20,190 bases of DNA. It comes from Thermoplasmata archaeon. GTDB lineage: Archaea > Thermoplasmatota > Thermoplasmata > Lutacidiplasmatales > UBA184. The stretch is from assembly GCA_030044475.1 (NCBI GenBank), contig JASHVP010000017.1, forward strand, positions 1 to 20,190, given 5' to 3'. Of the stretch, positions 13,344 through 20,190 are shown one piece after another (within the stretch, counting starts at the first letter, position 1; each line of letters begins with the position of its first letter). The translations under genes and the position numbers were made by a program. The notes under the pieces are model-generated. The model had not been told where the DNA came from. It was given only the letters and a program-made list of their open reading frames with translations, and did no database searches.

Positions 13344-16300
13344 TCAGGGAGGCGGAGGGGACGGCGGGGTGGGCGGGGACGGCGGACCTTCCTTCCACGG
13401 CTGCGCCGGGGTCGCGGGGGTCCCGGTCGCCTTCCGGGGACGGAGGGCGAAGTACAGCATCCCGACGAGGAAGACGGCCGCGAGGACTCCCAGCCCGACC
13501 TCGAGATCCGTATTGGTGCTGCTCGTGCCGCTCGACGACGTTGACGTCGTGATCGACTGCAGCGTGACGTTGAGGTACGACACGCCGTCCGAGGCGACGG
13601 TGACGTTGTTGAAGTACGTCGCGTACCCGCTCGCGCTCGCCTCGACCGAGGCGACCCCGCCGCCGACCGTGACCGTCGCCGCCCCGTTCGTGAGGGTCAC
13701 GGCGGCGCCGTCGACCCAAACGGAGGCGCTCGTCGGAGAGACCTTCAGCGCCAGCGTGCCGGACCCGAGCGTGAACGTGACGGAGACCGTCGCACCGGAC
13801 GGCCCGGCGGTCACCGACGAGCTGGCGGGGCTCGCGGTGTAGCCGGCGGCGGACGCGTTCACGAGGTACGAACCCTCGGGGACCTCGAAGACGATCGACG
13901 TCGTGTCGTTCGACTGGGTGATCGTCGCGTTGCCGGTGCCGGCCCCCTCGATCGTGGCGGTCCATTCGACCGAGGTCGCGAGGCCCGTGGAGTCGACCGT
14001 GACCGACACGAGCGGCACGAACGAGACGTTGACCGTCGTGGACGAGCCGACGACGGAGAACGAGGACGGAGCGACCGCCGCGTACCCCGAGGGGCCCGTG
14101 ACGGCGAGCGGGAACGTCCCGTTCGGCGAGGCGACCGCGATCGTCGCGGACGCGCTAGACAGCACGACGCCGTTCTCGGAGACCGTCCAGGTGCCGCCGG
14201 ACGGCAGGCCGGTCGCGACGAACGTGAGCGGATAGAGCGAGAACGGGACGAGCGGCACGTAATCGCCGCCGACGGTGATCCATCCGCTGTCGTTGAACGG
14301 TACGGCGAGCGGCTCCGTCCCGAACGGGTTCCCGGTGGTCCCGTAGGACGACCAGTAGTTCCCGCCCTGGTAGGTGGTCCCGACGATGCTGCCGGTGAGC
14401 GCGACCCCGTTCACGGTCTGGCTGGCGGAGGCCGGCTCGTCGGAGACGTTCCAGGTGTCCGTGAAGTTCACCGGGTAACAGAACCCGAACTGGTCGCACT
14501 GGAACGGGTCGACGGTCGGGGTGATCGCCGCGACGGGGACGTCGAACAGATTGTTGTAGATCAGGTCGCCGTTCTCGGACTCGTTGACTCCGGTGACCCA
14601 GGCCCCGCTGTCGTCCACGGACGACGGGACGGCCGCGGCGACCGGCGTGTCCACGAACGTGTTCCCCCAGATCGTGTTGTCCGTTCCGGCGTAGAGAAGG
14701 AGCGCGTCCCCCTGGTCGTCGAACGTGTTCGCGGCGATCAGGACGTTCGTGCAGTTCCAGACGATCACGTCGCTCTCGGGGAACCCGTAGAGGAACGCGC
14801 TGAGCCATCCGGAGATGGCGGGCGCGTTCTCCACCGTGACGTTGGCGGCATCGTAGAGCTGGATTTGCAGGTCGTTCGTCAGCGGGAGCCCGAGGGACTG
14901 GACGTACGCGGAGTCGAGGTCCCACGACGGGAGGTCGATCTCGAACGACGGCGGGGTGACGTCGACGTAGGCCGTGGTGTGGGCGAGGAGGAGTCCGGGG
15001 AAGACCGGGAACAGATAGTCATCCCACTGCGCGAACTGCGGCGCGAGCGAACCCACCTGGTTGTTGTCGAGCACGTAGGGGTTCCCCGCCGTGCCGGTGC
15101 CCGAGCTCGAGATCGCCCCGAGCTCCGCGTTGTCGAGGGCGATGAGCGGCGTGTAGACGCCTTGGGCCGTGTCCGGGAAGAGATTGATCATCTCGGTGGT
15201 CGGCCCCGTGGCCGTCACGACCGCCGTCATCGGGTCGTAGTCGCTCAGCAGGACGTCGACGTAGAACGTCCCGCCCGTCGGCAGGTAGTACGTCGTCACT
15301 CCGCCGGTCGCCCCCGGCACCCATTGCGCGGCGCTGGGATCGTCGGCCGTACCGGGGTTCACGAAGACGAAGGCGTTCGCCGGGCGAAGGTGGAGGGTGA
15401 TCGCGACCGAGCCGGAGGCGGCGGAGTAGTTCCACAATCCGCCGACGAACCCCGGTCCGTCGCGGAGAATCCCGATCGGATTCGCCCCACCGGTGGACGA
15501 GACGAGGAGCCCGACGGAGGTCTCTCCGGTCTCCTGGCCCGCGCTGTACGCCGACGGCACCTCCTGCATCGCGCCGGCGGTCGCGTTCCAGTACTGGAGC
15601 GAGAGCGTCGCGTCCGCGGCGAGGAAGACGGTCGTGTCGCCGTCGTCGTTGCCGAGCACATCGATCTCCATGTCGTTGATGAGACCGACGGGGTCGTAGG
15701 CGTACCCGTCGGCCTGGTAGACGGGGGTCGGCGCCGCCGACGTCGGGGCGCCCAGCGAGGAGTTGAAGATCAGATAGTCGTACGACTCGGACTGCGTGAA
15801 CGTCGCGTTCGCGACGGTGTAGTTGAAGTACAACGCGGGGCGGTCCGAGATCGTCGTCGTGTTGAGGTACAGGGTGAGCGAGAACGGGTAGCCGATGGTG
15901 ATCGTCGGTCCGTAGCCCTGGTAGAGGAACGGCAGCGCGGAGGAGGTGCCGTTGGGGCTGAACGCGTAGATGCTGTTCGCGGGGAACAGGAACGCGGAGC
16001 TCGAGAAGTTCCACACCTCGTCCCCGAACACGAGCTGGTCGGTGCTGGGCGTGTACGTCACGTAGTTCTGGCTCCAGAACTCGTACGAGGAGTTGCCGAA
16101 GATCGTCACGTTCGTGACGACCGAGTTCAGCTGGACCCCGTAGGAGTCGGGCCCGTCCCCGTCGACGTAGAGCGACTGGAGGTCGGTGATGTTCAGCGTC
16201 CCCGCGACGCTCGTGGTGTTGAGCTCGTACGGCACGAGCGAGCCGGAGACGTTCCGAAGGCCGATGTCGGCGACCCCCATCGGCGCGGGGGCCTGCGTGT

Positions 16301-16619
16301 ACGACGGAGCGATCGGCTGGGCGGTGTCCTCGACCATCCCGGCGAAGTTCGGGAGATGGATCCGGGCGGGGGAGATCCCCTCCGCGCGGAGCCCCGACTC
16401 GACCGCGAGCGCGCGGGCCGCGCCGACCGACGAGGAGTGGGCGGCGGACGAACTCGTCGTGGCCCCCGTCGAGGCGGAGGCGGTGATCCCTCCGGCCGCG
16501 GGGGCGGGCCCCAGGGTCCCCCCGGCTCCCGCCGCCGCGAGGACGGAACCGAACGACCCGAGGGCGACCAACACCGCGACGAGGGCTGCGACACCGAGGC
16601 CGAACGCTGACCGCCGCAT
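13344..16619 (-). CDS. Thermopsin-like (peptidase A5) exported protein with beta-helix, PEGA-like repeats and C-terminal anchor (1,091 aa)
   Basis: A signal peptide (1-30) and a Ser/Thr-rich stretch (31-80) precede a region that reads as thermopsin, the acid protease family A5 of archaea: APMGVADIG (112-120), PYELNTTSVAGT (130-141), YGVQLNSVV (160-168), FWSQNYVTY (181-189) and DEVWNFSSS (200-208). The domain probably extends to about 400. Residues 580-700 resemble a NosD-type right-handed beta-helix (NVTVENAP, NVLIAANTF, NTIWGNTF, LIYNNLF), and the following GGNYWSSYG (752-760) recalls the end of such domains. Ig-like repeats (about 797-952), a PEGA-like repeat (957-1020), one membrane helix (about 1039-1058) and a proline-rich tail complete it. 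Many N-x-S/T sequons suggest a glycosylated surface protein facing outward. Proteolytic activity is inferred from similarity; the family lacks the pepsin D-T/S-G signature. Confidence 0.88.
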   Translation of the reverse strand: MRRSAFGLGVAALVAVLVALGSFGSVLAAAGAGGTLGPAPAAGGITASASTGATTSSSAAHSSSVGAARALAVESGLRAEGISPARIHLPNFAGMVEDTAQPIAPSYTQAPAPMGVADIGLRNVSGSLVPYELNTTSVAGTLNITDLQSLYVDGDGPDSYGVQLNSVVTNVTIFGNSSYEFWSQNYVTYTPSTDQLVFGDEVWNFSSSAFLFPANSIYAFSPNGTSSALPFLYQGYGPTITIGYPFSLTLYLNTTTISDRPALYFNYTVANATFTQSESYDYLIFNSSLGAPTSAAPTPVYQADGYAYDPVGLINDMEIDVLGNDDGDTTVFLAADATLSLQYWNATAGAMQEVPSAYSAGQETGETSVGLLVSSTGGANPIGILRDGPGFVGGLWNYSAASGSVAITLHLRPANAFVFVNPGTADDPSAAQWVPGATGGVTTYYLPTGGTFYVDVLLSDYDPMTAVVTATGPTTEMINLFPDTAQGVYTPLIALDNAELGAISSSGTGTAGNPYVLDNNQVGSLAPQFAQWDDYLFPVFPGLLLAHTTAYVDVTPPSFEIDLPSWDLDSAYVQSLGLPLTNDLQIQLYDAANVTVENAPAISGWLSAFLYGFPESDVIVWNCTNVLIAANTFDDQGDALLLYAGTDNTIWGNTFVDTPVAAAVPSSVDDSGAWVTGVNESENGDLIYNNLFDVPVAAITPTVDPFQCDQFGFCYPVNFTDTWNVSDEPASASQTVNGVALTGSIVGTTYQGGNYWSSYGTTGNPFGTEPLAVPFNDSGWITVGGDYVPLVPFSLYPLTFVATGLPSGGTWTVSENGVVLSSASATIAVASPNGTFPLAVTGPSGYAAVAPSSFSVVGSSTTVNVSFVPLVSVTVDSTGLATSVEWTATIEGAGTGNATITQSNDTTSIVFEVPEGSYLVNASAAGYTASPASSSVTAGPSGATVSVTFTLGSGTLALKVSPTSASVWVDGAAVTLTNGAATVTVGGGVASVEASASGYATYFNNVTVASDGVSYLNVTLQSITTSTSSSGTSSTNTDLEVGLGVLAAVFLVGMLYFALRPRKATGTPATPAQPWKEGPPSPPTPPSPPPP

Positions 16620-16642
16620 ATGCCGCGCAGCAGAGAACTGCG

Positions 16643-16650
16643 CATATACG
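16643..16650 (-). promoter_or_regulatory. TATA box for the thermopsin-like gene
   Basis: The minus strand reads CGTATATG, centred about 27 bases before ATG 16619. This is a strong box with leaderless spacing in the 86-base gap between the two exported-protein genes, so the thermopsin-like gene has its own promoter. Confidence 0.7.
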
Positions 16651-16705
16651 TTTCCGGAGGCGGCTCGCGGCGCGCCGGGGGACCCCGCGGGCGTCGGAAC
16701 CGGAC

Positions 16706-17983
16706 CTACGTCGGGCGGTAGTTGACCTCGAAGGTGCCGTTACCGCTCACCAGCATCGTGTGCGCCGAGTCGATGTGGAGCGCGCCGGTGGTCGACCAGT
16801 TGCTGAACGTGTAGCCGTGGCAGACGGGATCGGAGAAGGTGTAGGCGGTCGTCGACGGCACGAACGTCGCCGAACCGCCGCTCGCGATCTGGGTCCCGTT
16901 GAACGTGAGGTCCCCGCAGGTCGAGGGGGAGAGCTCGAAGGTCAGGGTGGCGAGCGGGATGAACGACAGGTGGACGACCTTGTTGTAGAGGATGGCGCCG
17001 CAGACGTCGTGGATGTGGACGAGGTACGGGCCGGGCACGAGATAGTGGTCGTAGTTGAGCAACGCGATGGTCACGTTGAACTCGGAGACGTTCGCGGGGG
17101 CCGTCTCCCCCACGGACTGCTCGACCTTACCGGACGCGTTCTCCATCTCGAGGAAGAAGTACCGCCCCGCCACCTCCCCGCCCAGGGTCGCCGTGTAGTT
17201 GTTCCCGATGTACTCGTCCTCCGGGGTCCCTCCGAGGAACGAGACGTACGGGGCCGGGAAGAAGATGCTCGGAAGGTTCCCCTTCGTTCCGGACTTGTAG
17301 TCCGGAACGCTCCAGACGTCGGAGACCCCCGTGGGCGCCCCCGGCTGTTGGATCGTCCAGTTCCACCGGAACTCGATCGTGACCTGTCCGTACGGCACGG
17401 TCGCCTGCACGGCGACCTTCTCCGTCGAGAGCCGGGCGATCCCGTCCTTCGGGAAGTCGAGCGCCTTCGTGACCTTCTCGGACTTCGTGAGCGCCGACGG
17501 GCTCAACCAGCCGGCGCCGGTGATCGCGACGAATTGGGGCGAGATCGTCATGCTGAAGCTGCTCGTCGCGGTCGGGAACGTGAAGTAGGTATCCGGGAAC
17601 CACAGCTGGATGGCGGTGTCGTTGGTCGTGAAGTTCACGACCGCGAACTCGAGGTGCCCGGTGATCGTACCGTTCGCCGAGAGGTTCTGGGTGGGTTCGG
17701 CCTGATTGATGTAGAGGGCGGAGTCCGCGGTCGCATGCTCCTTGTTGCAGTCTTCGGCGTGGGACGCCAGGAGGGTGCCGCTGGGCGCCGGCGCCGACGT
17801 CGAAGCGACCGAAAGGTACGGGGTCACGGCGAGCGCGACGAGCAGGGAGGTCCCGACCACCGCGAGGACGGCCGCGATGGCCGGTCCCCGTCGATACGTT
17901 CGGGCGATGGCGTGGCCGGAAGAGGCGACGGTCGGCCCGGCGGTCATGGGCTCTCCCCGGGCGGGTCTGGTCTTCGTCCCCAT
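16706..17983 (-). CDS. Exported protein of unknown function (425 aa)
   Basis: A basic N-terminus and a hydrophobic stretch (about residues 35-60 of the long form) form a signal peptide or signal anchor. The rest is an extracellular-type sequence rich in Thr, Ser, Val and Asn with many sequons. The C-terminal 90 residues (FELSPSTCGDLTFNG, then HGYTFSNWSTTGAL and SGNGTFEVNYRPT) resemble the small beta repeats of surface proteins in which an FSNW-type tryptophan is conserved. Cysteines are few and could pair. No catalytic motif or C-terminal membrane helix is seen. The start is uncertain: ATG 17983 has a GAGG 7 bases upstream and lies about 40 bases after the TATA box, while ATG 17947 would shorten the protein by 12 residues. 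It lies upstream of the thermopsin-like gene in the same orientation and may be functionally linked. Confidence 0.75.
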   Translation of the reverse strand: MGTKTRPARGEPMTAGPTVASSGHAIARTYRRGPAIAAVLAVVGTSLLVALAVTPYLSVASTSAPAPSGTLLASHAEDCNKEHATADSALYINQAEPTQNLSANGTITGHLEFAVVNFTTNDTAIQLWFPDTYFTFPTATSSFSMTISPQFVAITGAGWLSPSALTKSEKVTKALDFPKDGIARLSTEKVAVQATVPYGQVTIEFRWNWTIQQPGAPTGVSDVWSVPDYKSGTKGNLPSIFFPAPYVSFLGGTPEDEYIGNNYTATLGGEVAGRYFFLEMENASGKVEQSVGETAPANVSEFNVTIALLNYDHYLVPGPYLVHIHDVCGAILYNKVVHLSFIPLATLTFELSPSTCGDLTFNGTQIASGGSATFVPSTTAYTFSDPVCHGYTFSNWSTTGALHIDSAHTMLVSGNGTFEVNYRPT

Positions 17984-18020
17984 CGAGGGCCTCGGATTCG
18001 GCGGCCCCGTGACGCCGCCG

Positions 18021-18029
18021 CTTATAATG
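18021..18029 (-). promoter_or_regulatory. TATA box upstream of the exported-protein gene
   Basis: The minus strand reads ATTATAAG, a good TATA box centred about 42 bases before ATG 17983. It predicts a leader of about 17 bases, unlike the leaderless neighbours. Confidence 0.55.
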
Positions 18030-18417
18030 ATGCGTATGGCTGCGCATCGACCGGGTCGGCCCGGGGGTTCGATCGACGGCCGGGAGCGGCCACCGGCGGG
18101 AGTTGGCCTCGGTCCTGGAGGTGCCCCCCGGCGAACGCGCGGAATTCTTCGAGGGGGCTCCGGGCCGGGGTCGTGTCTCATTCGACTCCCCGGACCGGAA
18201 CTCCGCGGGAGCGACCGAGCCGCCACGGGGGCACCTCCCGACGCGACACGACCGGGTCCGATCCGAGGTGCGGGATCGCGGCCGCTTCCGACCGGACCGG
18301 GGCTCCGGACGGAGCGAACGTCGACTCGCCGGAACGACGCGGTCCGCGCGCCGGTGGACCCGCGCACCCGGGCTCGCCGCCCCGGGTATCCCTCCCTTCG
18401 GAGTCGGGCCAGGCCCC
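18030..18417 (+). other. Gene-free stretch with a possible decayed helix-turn-helix regulator fragment
   Basis: No complete gene is visible. On the plus strand, positions 18094-18156 read HRRELASVLEVPPGERAEFFE in one frame, with G/C third positions. This resembles the end of the DNA-binding domain of a class of bacterial regulators (pattern RRPSxELAxxLxVPPEERAxFLxxA). The sequences before and after in that frame do not continue a recognisable domain, and there is no credible start codon. It could be a remnant of a transferred gene or a chance reading. The remainder shows no protein-like frame, RNA gene or repeat that I can support. Confidence 0.25.
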
Positions 18418-18618
18418 CTACGTCGGGTGTCGAAGCTGGTACAGGCGGAACGCGAAGAAGATGGATCCCACCTCGGCGGCGACGGTGATCGCGATCGTGA
18501 GTTGGAGGTTGGAGTCGGGATGCGCCACCTGGGCCCAGAACCCGACGAACACGACCGCTTGCGCGGAGAGGAACCCGCCCAGGTACCCGAGACCCCGCGA
18601 GCCGGCCCGGTCGGACAC
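18418..18618 (-). CDS. Small two-helix membrane protein (66 aa), unknown
   Basis: Two hydrophobic segments (GYLGGFLSAQAVVFVGFWAQ at about 11-30 and LTIAITVAAEVGSIFFAF at about 39-56) are separated by a short polar loop HPDSNLQ. The protein ends RLYQLRHPT. Third codon positions are almost all G/C over this stretch, which supports coding. The start is set at GTG 18618 because codon usage becomes atypical (T-rich third positions) before it, although ATG 18651 is in frame and would add 11 residues. The only upstream AT-rich element, GAAGTACC, is weak. It stands alone between two gene-poor stretches and could also be the surviving end of a larger gene. Confidence 0.5.
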   Translation of the reverse strand: MSDRAGSRGLGYLGGFLSAQAVVFVGFWAQVAHPDSNLQLTIAITVAAEVGSIFFAFRLYQLRHPT

Positions 18619-18651
18619 GTCCGCGCAACGACCAGGGGTACTTCCCGCCAT

Positions 18652-19436
18652 CTTGCGGCCAGCCGATCCCGGCCCCGGTGACGGAACCCCGCCGCCGACC
18701 CGTCCCTTCCCGTGGGGGAGCTCCCGGGGCCCGGCTTCCCCCCAAGGGTCGAATCCTCGACCGGGGCTCGAGGGAAGACTTGGCTCGCGGATCGGAGTGG
18801 GTCTTGGACCCGGTATGGATGACCAAGAACCCTTGTCTCCGGGCGCACCCTGGAGTTGGGTTGGACGATGCCGAGGTCTGTCGAGGAGCTCTCGGGCACA
18901 CTGATCGAGACGTCCACCGGGCACGGGCCCGAGATGGCCTCCCAGGTCCGTCGGAGGCGCTCGAGAGGCGAGTCTTGGCCCGCGCGGAGTCCCTCCTCGA
19001 TCCGGCCCTCCGGCGGATCCGGTGTGGCAAGATTCGGTAAGCTCGATCCTTGGGCGAAGTCGTGGGTCCCTCGCGACGAGGGGGGACCGGGAGGTCTCCC
19101 TGGAGTTCGAGCGGGACGACCGGACGCGACGCGCTCGGAAGGCCGGATCCAAACGCTCTGTCGATCGCACGGGGGATCGAGTCGTCCCGTTTCTCGGGCA
19201 CTCCCAGCCCCCGCCGGCCCCACTTCCGGGATCGCGCCGGAGGCACACCGTAGGCTCGCACGGGCTCCTCTTCGAACCGTGACTCGAACCCTAGGCAGCG
19301 GGCCTGCTTCGATTGGCCCACCCCGATGGAGCCTCCGGTGGGTCGAGTCAGGGCGTCCGTTCTCGAAGAGCGAACCCGCGGACGCTGCCACCGGCCCCGG
19401 ACGGATCCCCGTCCGTCACGTCCGAGGGGGCTCCGG
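18652..19436 (-). other. 785-base stretch without a convincing gene
   Basis: Long frames are open here only because the DNA is GC-rich; none has a plausible start, stop and protein-like sequence together. One minus-strand frame at about 18870-19030 reads smoothly (EEGLRAGQDSPLERLRR and onwards) but has no stop within the region, so at most it is a gene fragment. I searched by eye for RNase P RNA (GAGGAAAGTCC-type) and SRP RNA (CAGG-CCGGAAGG-type) signatures on both strands and found none. A stretch at 19250-19330 has a T-loop-like sequence but does not fold as a tRNA. An unrecognised structured RNA remains possible. Confidence 0.4.
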
Positions 19437-19519
19437 TGCCGGGGCCAGGATTCGAACCTGGGAACTCCTGCGAGAGCAGATCTTGAGTCTGCCGCCTTTG
19501 GCCGCTCGGCCACCCCGGC
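19437..19519 (-). tRNA. tRNA-Leu (anticodon CAA)
   Basis: The 83-base gene folds fully: acceptor GCCGGGG with CCCCGGC plus discriminator A, D stem GCC/GGC with loop GAGCGGCCAAA, anticodon stem GCAGA/TCTGC with loop CTCAAGA (anticodon CAA), a long variable arm of 14 bases with CTC/GAG stem (type II, as expected for leucine), and T arm CCAGG-TTCGAAT-CCTGG. There is no intron. The terminal CCA is not encoded: the genome reads CCGGAG after the discriminator base. Its TATA element overlaps the stop codon of rnp4 upstream. Confidence 0.97.
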
Positions 19520-19541
19520 TCGGCGAGGAACGGAGTCGGCA

Positions 19542-19551
19542 TTCCTTATTC
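19542..19551 (-). promoter_or_regulatory. TATA box for tRNA-Leu
   Basis: The minus strand reads GAATAAGGAA, centred about 27 bases before the tRNA 5' end. It contains the TAA stop (19546-19548) of rnp4. Confidence 0.65.
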
Positions 19552-19956
19552 GTCTTCCGACTCCTCTGCGTCCGGCCGCCCTTCGTCGACCTCGACCGGG
19601 GCGGTCAGCCCGGGGGATCGCTCCCGCGCCGGGTCTATCGGCTCTTCGGCGGCGCGGGGTCCCCCCCTCCGGCCCGCGCGCAACGGCACCCGACGCGTCC
19701 GCCCGCATCGCAGGCAGGTCCGGACCCGTCGTCCGGCGCGCAAGCGCGTGCGAACAGTCCGACCCTCCACCCAGTACACCGTACAACCTCGGCAGTAGAG
19801 CTCGCGGTACTCCGGAGCGAGCCGCACGTTGTATCGCATTCCGATCCGTCGGGCGAGTCCCGCGTACCGGGACGGGAGGTCGGCCTCTCCTGCGAGGGCC
19901 TCCTGCTCGGCGAGGGCGAACAAGTGATCGATCCGCTCGCGCGCGACGCGGACCAT
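19546..19956 (-). CDS. rnp4: RNase P protein component 4, Rpp21/Rpr2 family (136 aa)
   Basis: This is a protein subunit of archaeal RNase P, which removes 5' leaders from pre-tRNAs; the family member pairs with Rpp29/Rnp1. The N-terminal helical part (RIDHLFALAEQEAL, then PSRYAGLARRIGMRYNVRL, residues 8-46) is the family's conserved region. The zinc ribbon follows with Cys55, Cys58, Cys81 and Cys84 (CRGC and CLRC), and the C-terminal tail is charged and variable. The size is typical. Start ATG 19956 was chosen because the helical region begins just after it; a longer in-frame start (20013) would overlap the upstream zinc-ribbon gene. A weak TATA-like CCGTAAGG lies about 37 bases upstream. The gene is followed after 26 bases by tRNA-Leu, a substrate of the enzyme. 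Confidence 0.92.
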   Translation of the reverse strand: MVRVARERIDHLFALAEQEALAGEADLPSRYAGLARRIGMRYNVRLAPEYRELYCRGCTVYWVEGRTVRTRLRAGRRVRTCLRCGRTRRVPLRAGRRGGPRAAEEPIDPARERSPGLTAPVEVDEGRPDAEESEDE

Positions 19957-19991
19957 CGCGGCCGTTCGGCGACCCCTCCGCCCCGGGGGCC

Positions 19992-20190
19992 TTACGGTTG
20001 CGGCTGCTGGCATACCGGGCAGTAGACCGCCGGGCGCGAGATGAGGGTGCCGCACCGAATGCAATACTTCCCGTTGGGCGGGGCCGGCATCGGCCCGACC
20101 GCCCCAGGGACGACCGCGATCGGCGCCGCGTACGCCCCGGGGGGGGTCACCGGAACATACATCGGAGCGGCCGACCGGGCCGGCGGCGGA
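19992..20190 (-). CDS. C-terminal part of a zinc-ribbon protein, N-terminus beyond the window
   Basis: An open minus-strand frame enters from the right edge and ends at TAA 19992-19994, giving at least 65 residues. A Pro/Ala/Val-rich linker (PPGAYAAPIAVVPGAVGPMPAPP) leads to a C-terminal zinc ribbon KYCIRCGTLISRPAVYCPVCQ with two CxxC knuckles spaced 14 residues apart. Ribbons of this type often end archaeal membrane or adaptor proteins, and the unseen N-terminal part would decide the function. The stop lies 35 bases before the rnp4 ATG, so the two may be cotranscribed. Confidence 0.75.
   Translation of the reverse strand, partial: PPPARSAAPMYVPVTPPGAYAAPIAVVPGAVGPMPAPPNGKYCIRCGTLISRPAVYCPVCQQPQP

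Noticed and set aside
13344..13400. Repeated CCG/GGC-type triplets at the 3' end of the thermopsin-like gene as a possible tandem repeat element
   Set aside because: They encode the proline-rich cytoplasmic tail after the membrane helix and are explained by that.
18418..19248. 276-residue minus-strand frame containing the small membrane protein
   Set aside because: Only the last 66 residues look like protein. The upstream part is Pro/Gly/Arg-rich with codon use unlike the neighbours, so the start was moved to GTG 18618.
19250..19330. tRNA-like sequence on the minus strand (T-loop-like GGGTTCGAGTC with an upstream GGGCC/GGCCC hairpin)
   Set aside because: The T stem does not pair (TAGGG against CACGG) and no acceptor or anticodon stem closes. 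At most it is a decayed fragment.
16706..19786. 1,026-residue minus-strand frame running through the tRNA gene into the exported protein
   Set aside because: It contains a tRNA read as protein and has no domain before the signal peptide. The true start is near 17983 or 17947.
1..20190. CRISPR arrays, insertion sequences, integrases, toxin-antitoxin or restriction genes
   Set aside because: I found no regularly spaced repeats, transposase or integrase motifs, or terminal inverted repeats on either strand.

Overview
This 20.2 kb window is very GC-rich DNA, and I read it as chromosome from an archaeon, most likely a high-GC member of the Thermoplasmatota. The archaeal assignment rests on a two-repeat TATA-binding protein, an Orc1/Cdc6 initiator, a class I (archaeal) CCA-adding enzyme, the RNase P protein Rnp4/Rpp21, a COG1099-type TatD relative, an AmrS radical SAM enzyme and short TATA boxes about 25-30 bases before start codons (leaderless transcription). 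A thermopsin-like exported protease points to the Thermoplasmatota in particular. The lineage below that level is a guess.

Layout. Positions 1-2745 are a minus-strand run: a stand-alone ThiI-type PP-loop protein, a zinc-ribbon membrane protein, a small unknown protein and an archaeal thiolase that runs off the left edge. From 2838 to 9164 everything is on the plus strand: an alpha/beta hydrolase, a 56-residue coiled-coil protein, a CoA-pyrophosphatase-like Nudix hydrolase, TBP, a TatD-like hydrolase, thymidylate kinase, an Orc1/Cdc6 protein, lipoyl synthase and a small membrane protein. TatD, tmk and orc1 are joined by 4-base stop/start overlaps. The archaeal CCA-adding enzyme (minus) meets this run tail to tail at a shared CTAG. 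AmrS (plus) and a methyltransferase (minus) then converge with a 122-base antisense overlap, followed by a six-helix membrane protein.

Positions 13344-17983 hold two exported, sequon-rich minus-strand proteins. One is a 1,091-residue thermopsin-like protein fused to a NosD-like beta-helix region, Ig/PEGA-like repeats and a C-terminal membrane anchor. The other is an unrecognised secreted protein. Each has its own TATA box, and together they look like a cell-surface or extracellular module.

The right end is sparse: about 390 bases with at most a decayed regulator fragment, a small two-helix membrane protein, about 785 bases with no convincing gene, tRNA-Leu(CAA), Rnp4, and the C-terminal zinc ribbon of a protein entering from the right edge. 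Rnp4 belongs to the enzyme that matures tRNA 5' ends and it sits directly upstream of the tRNA gene.

I did not find a clearly new defence or mobile system. The points most worth a second look are the thermopsin/beta-helix/PEGA fusion, the doubled TATA box and TTG start of the TBP gene, the coincidence of all four recognised TAA stops with TATA-like elements of the next gene, the antisense-encoded tail of the methyltransferase, and the empty stretch beside the tRNA.
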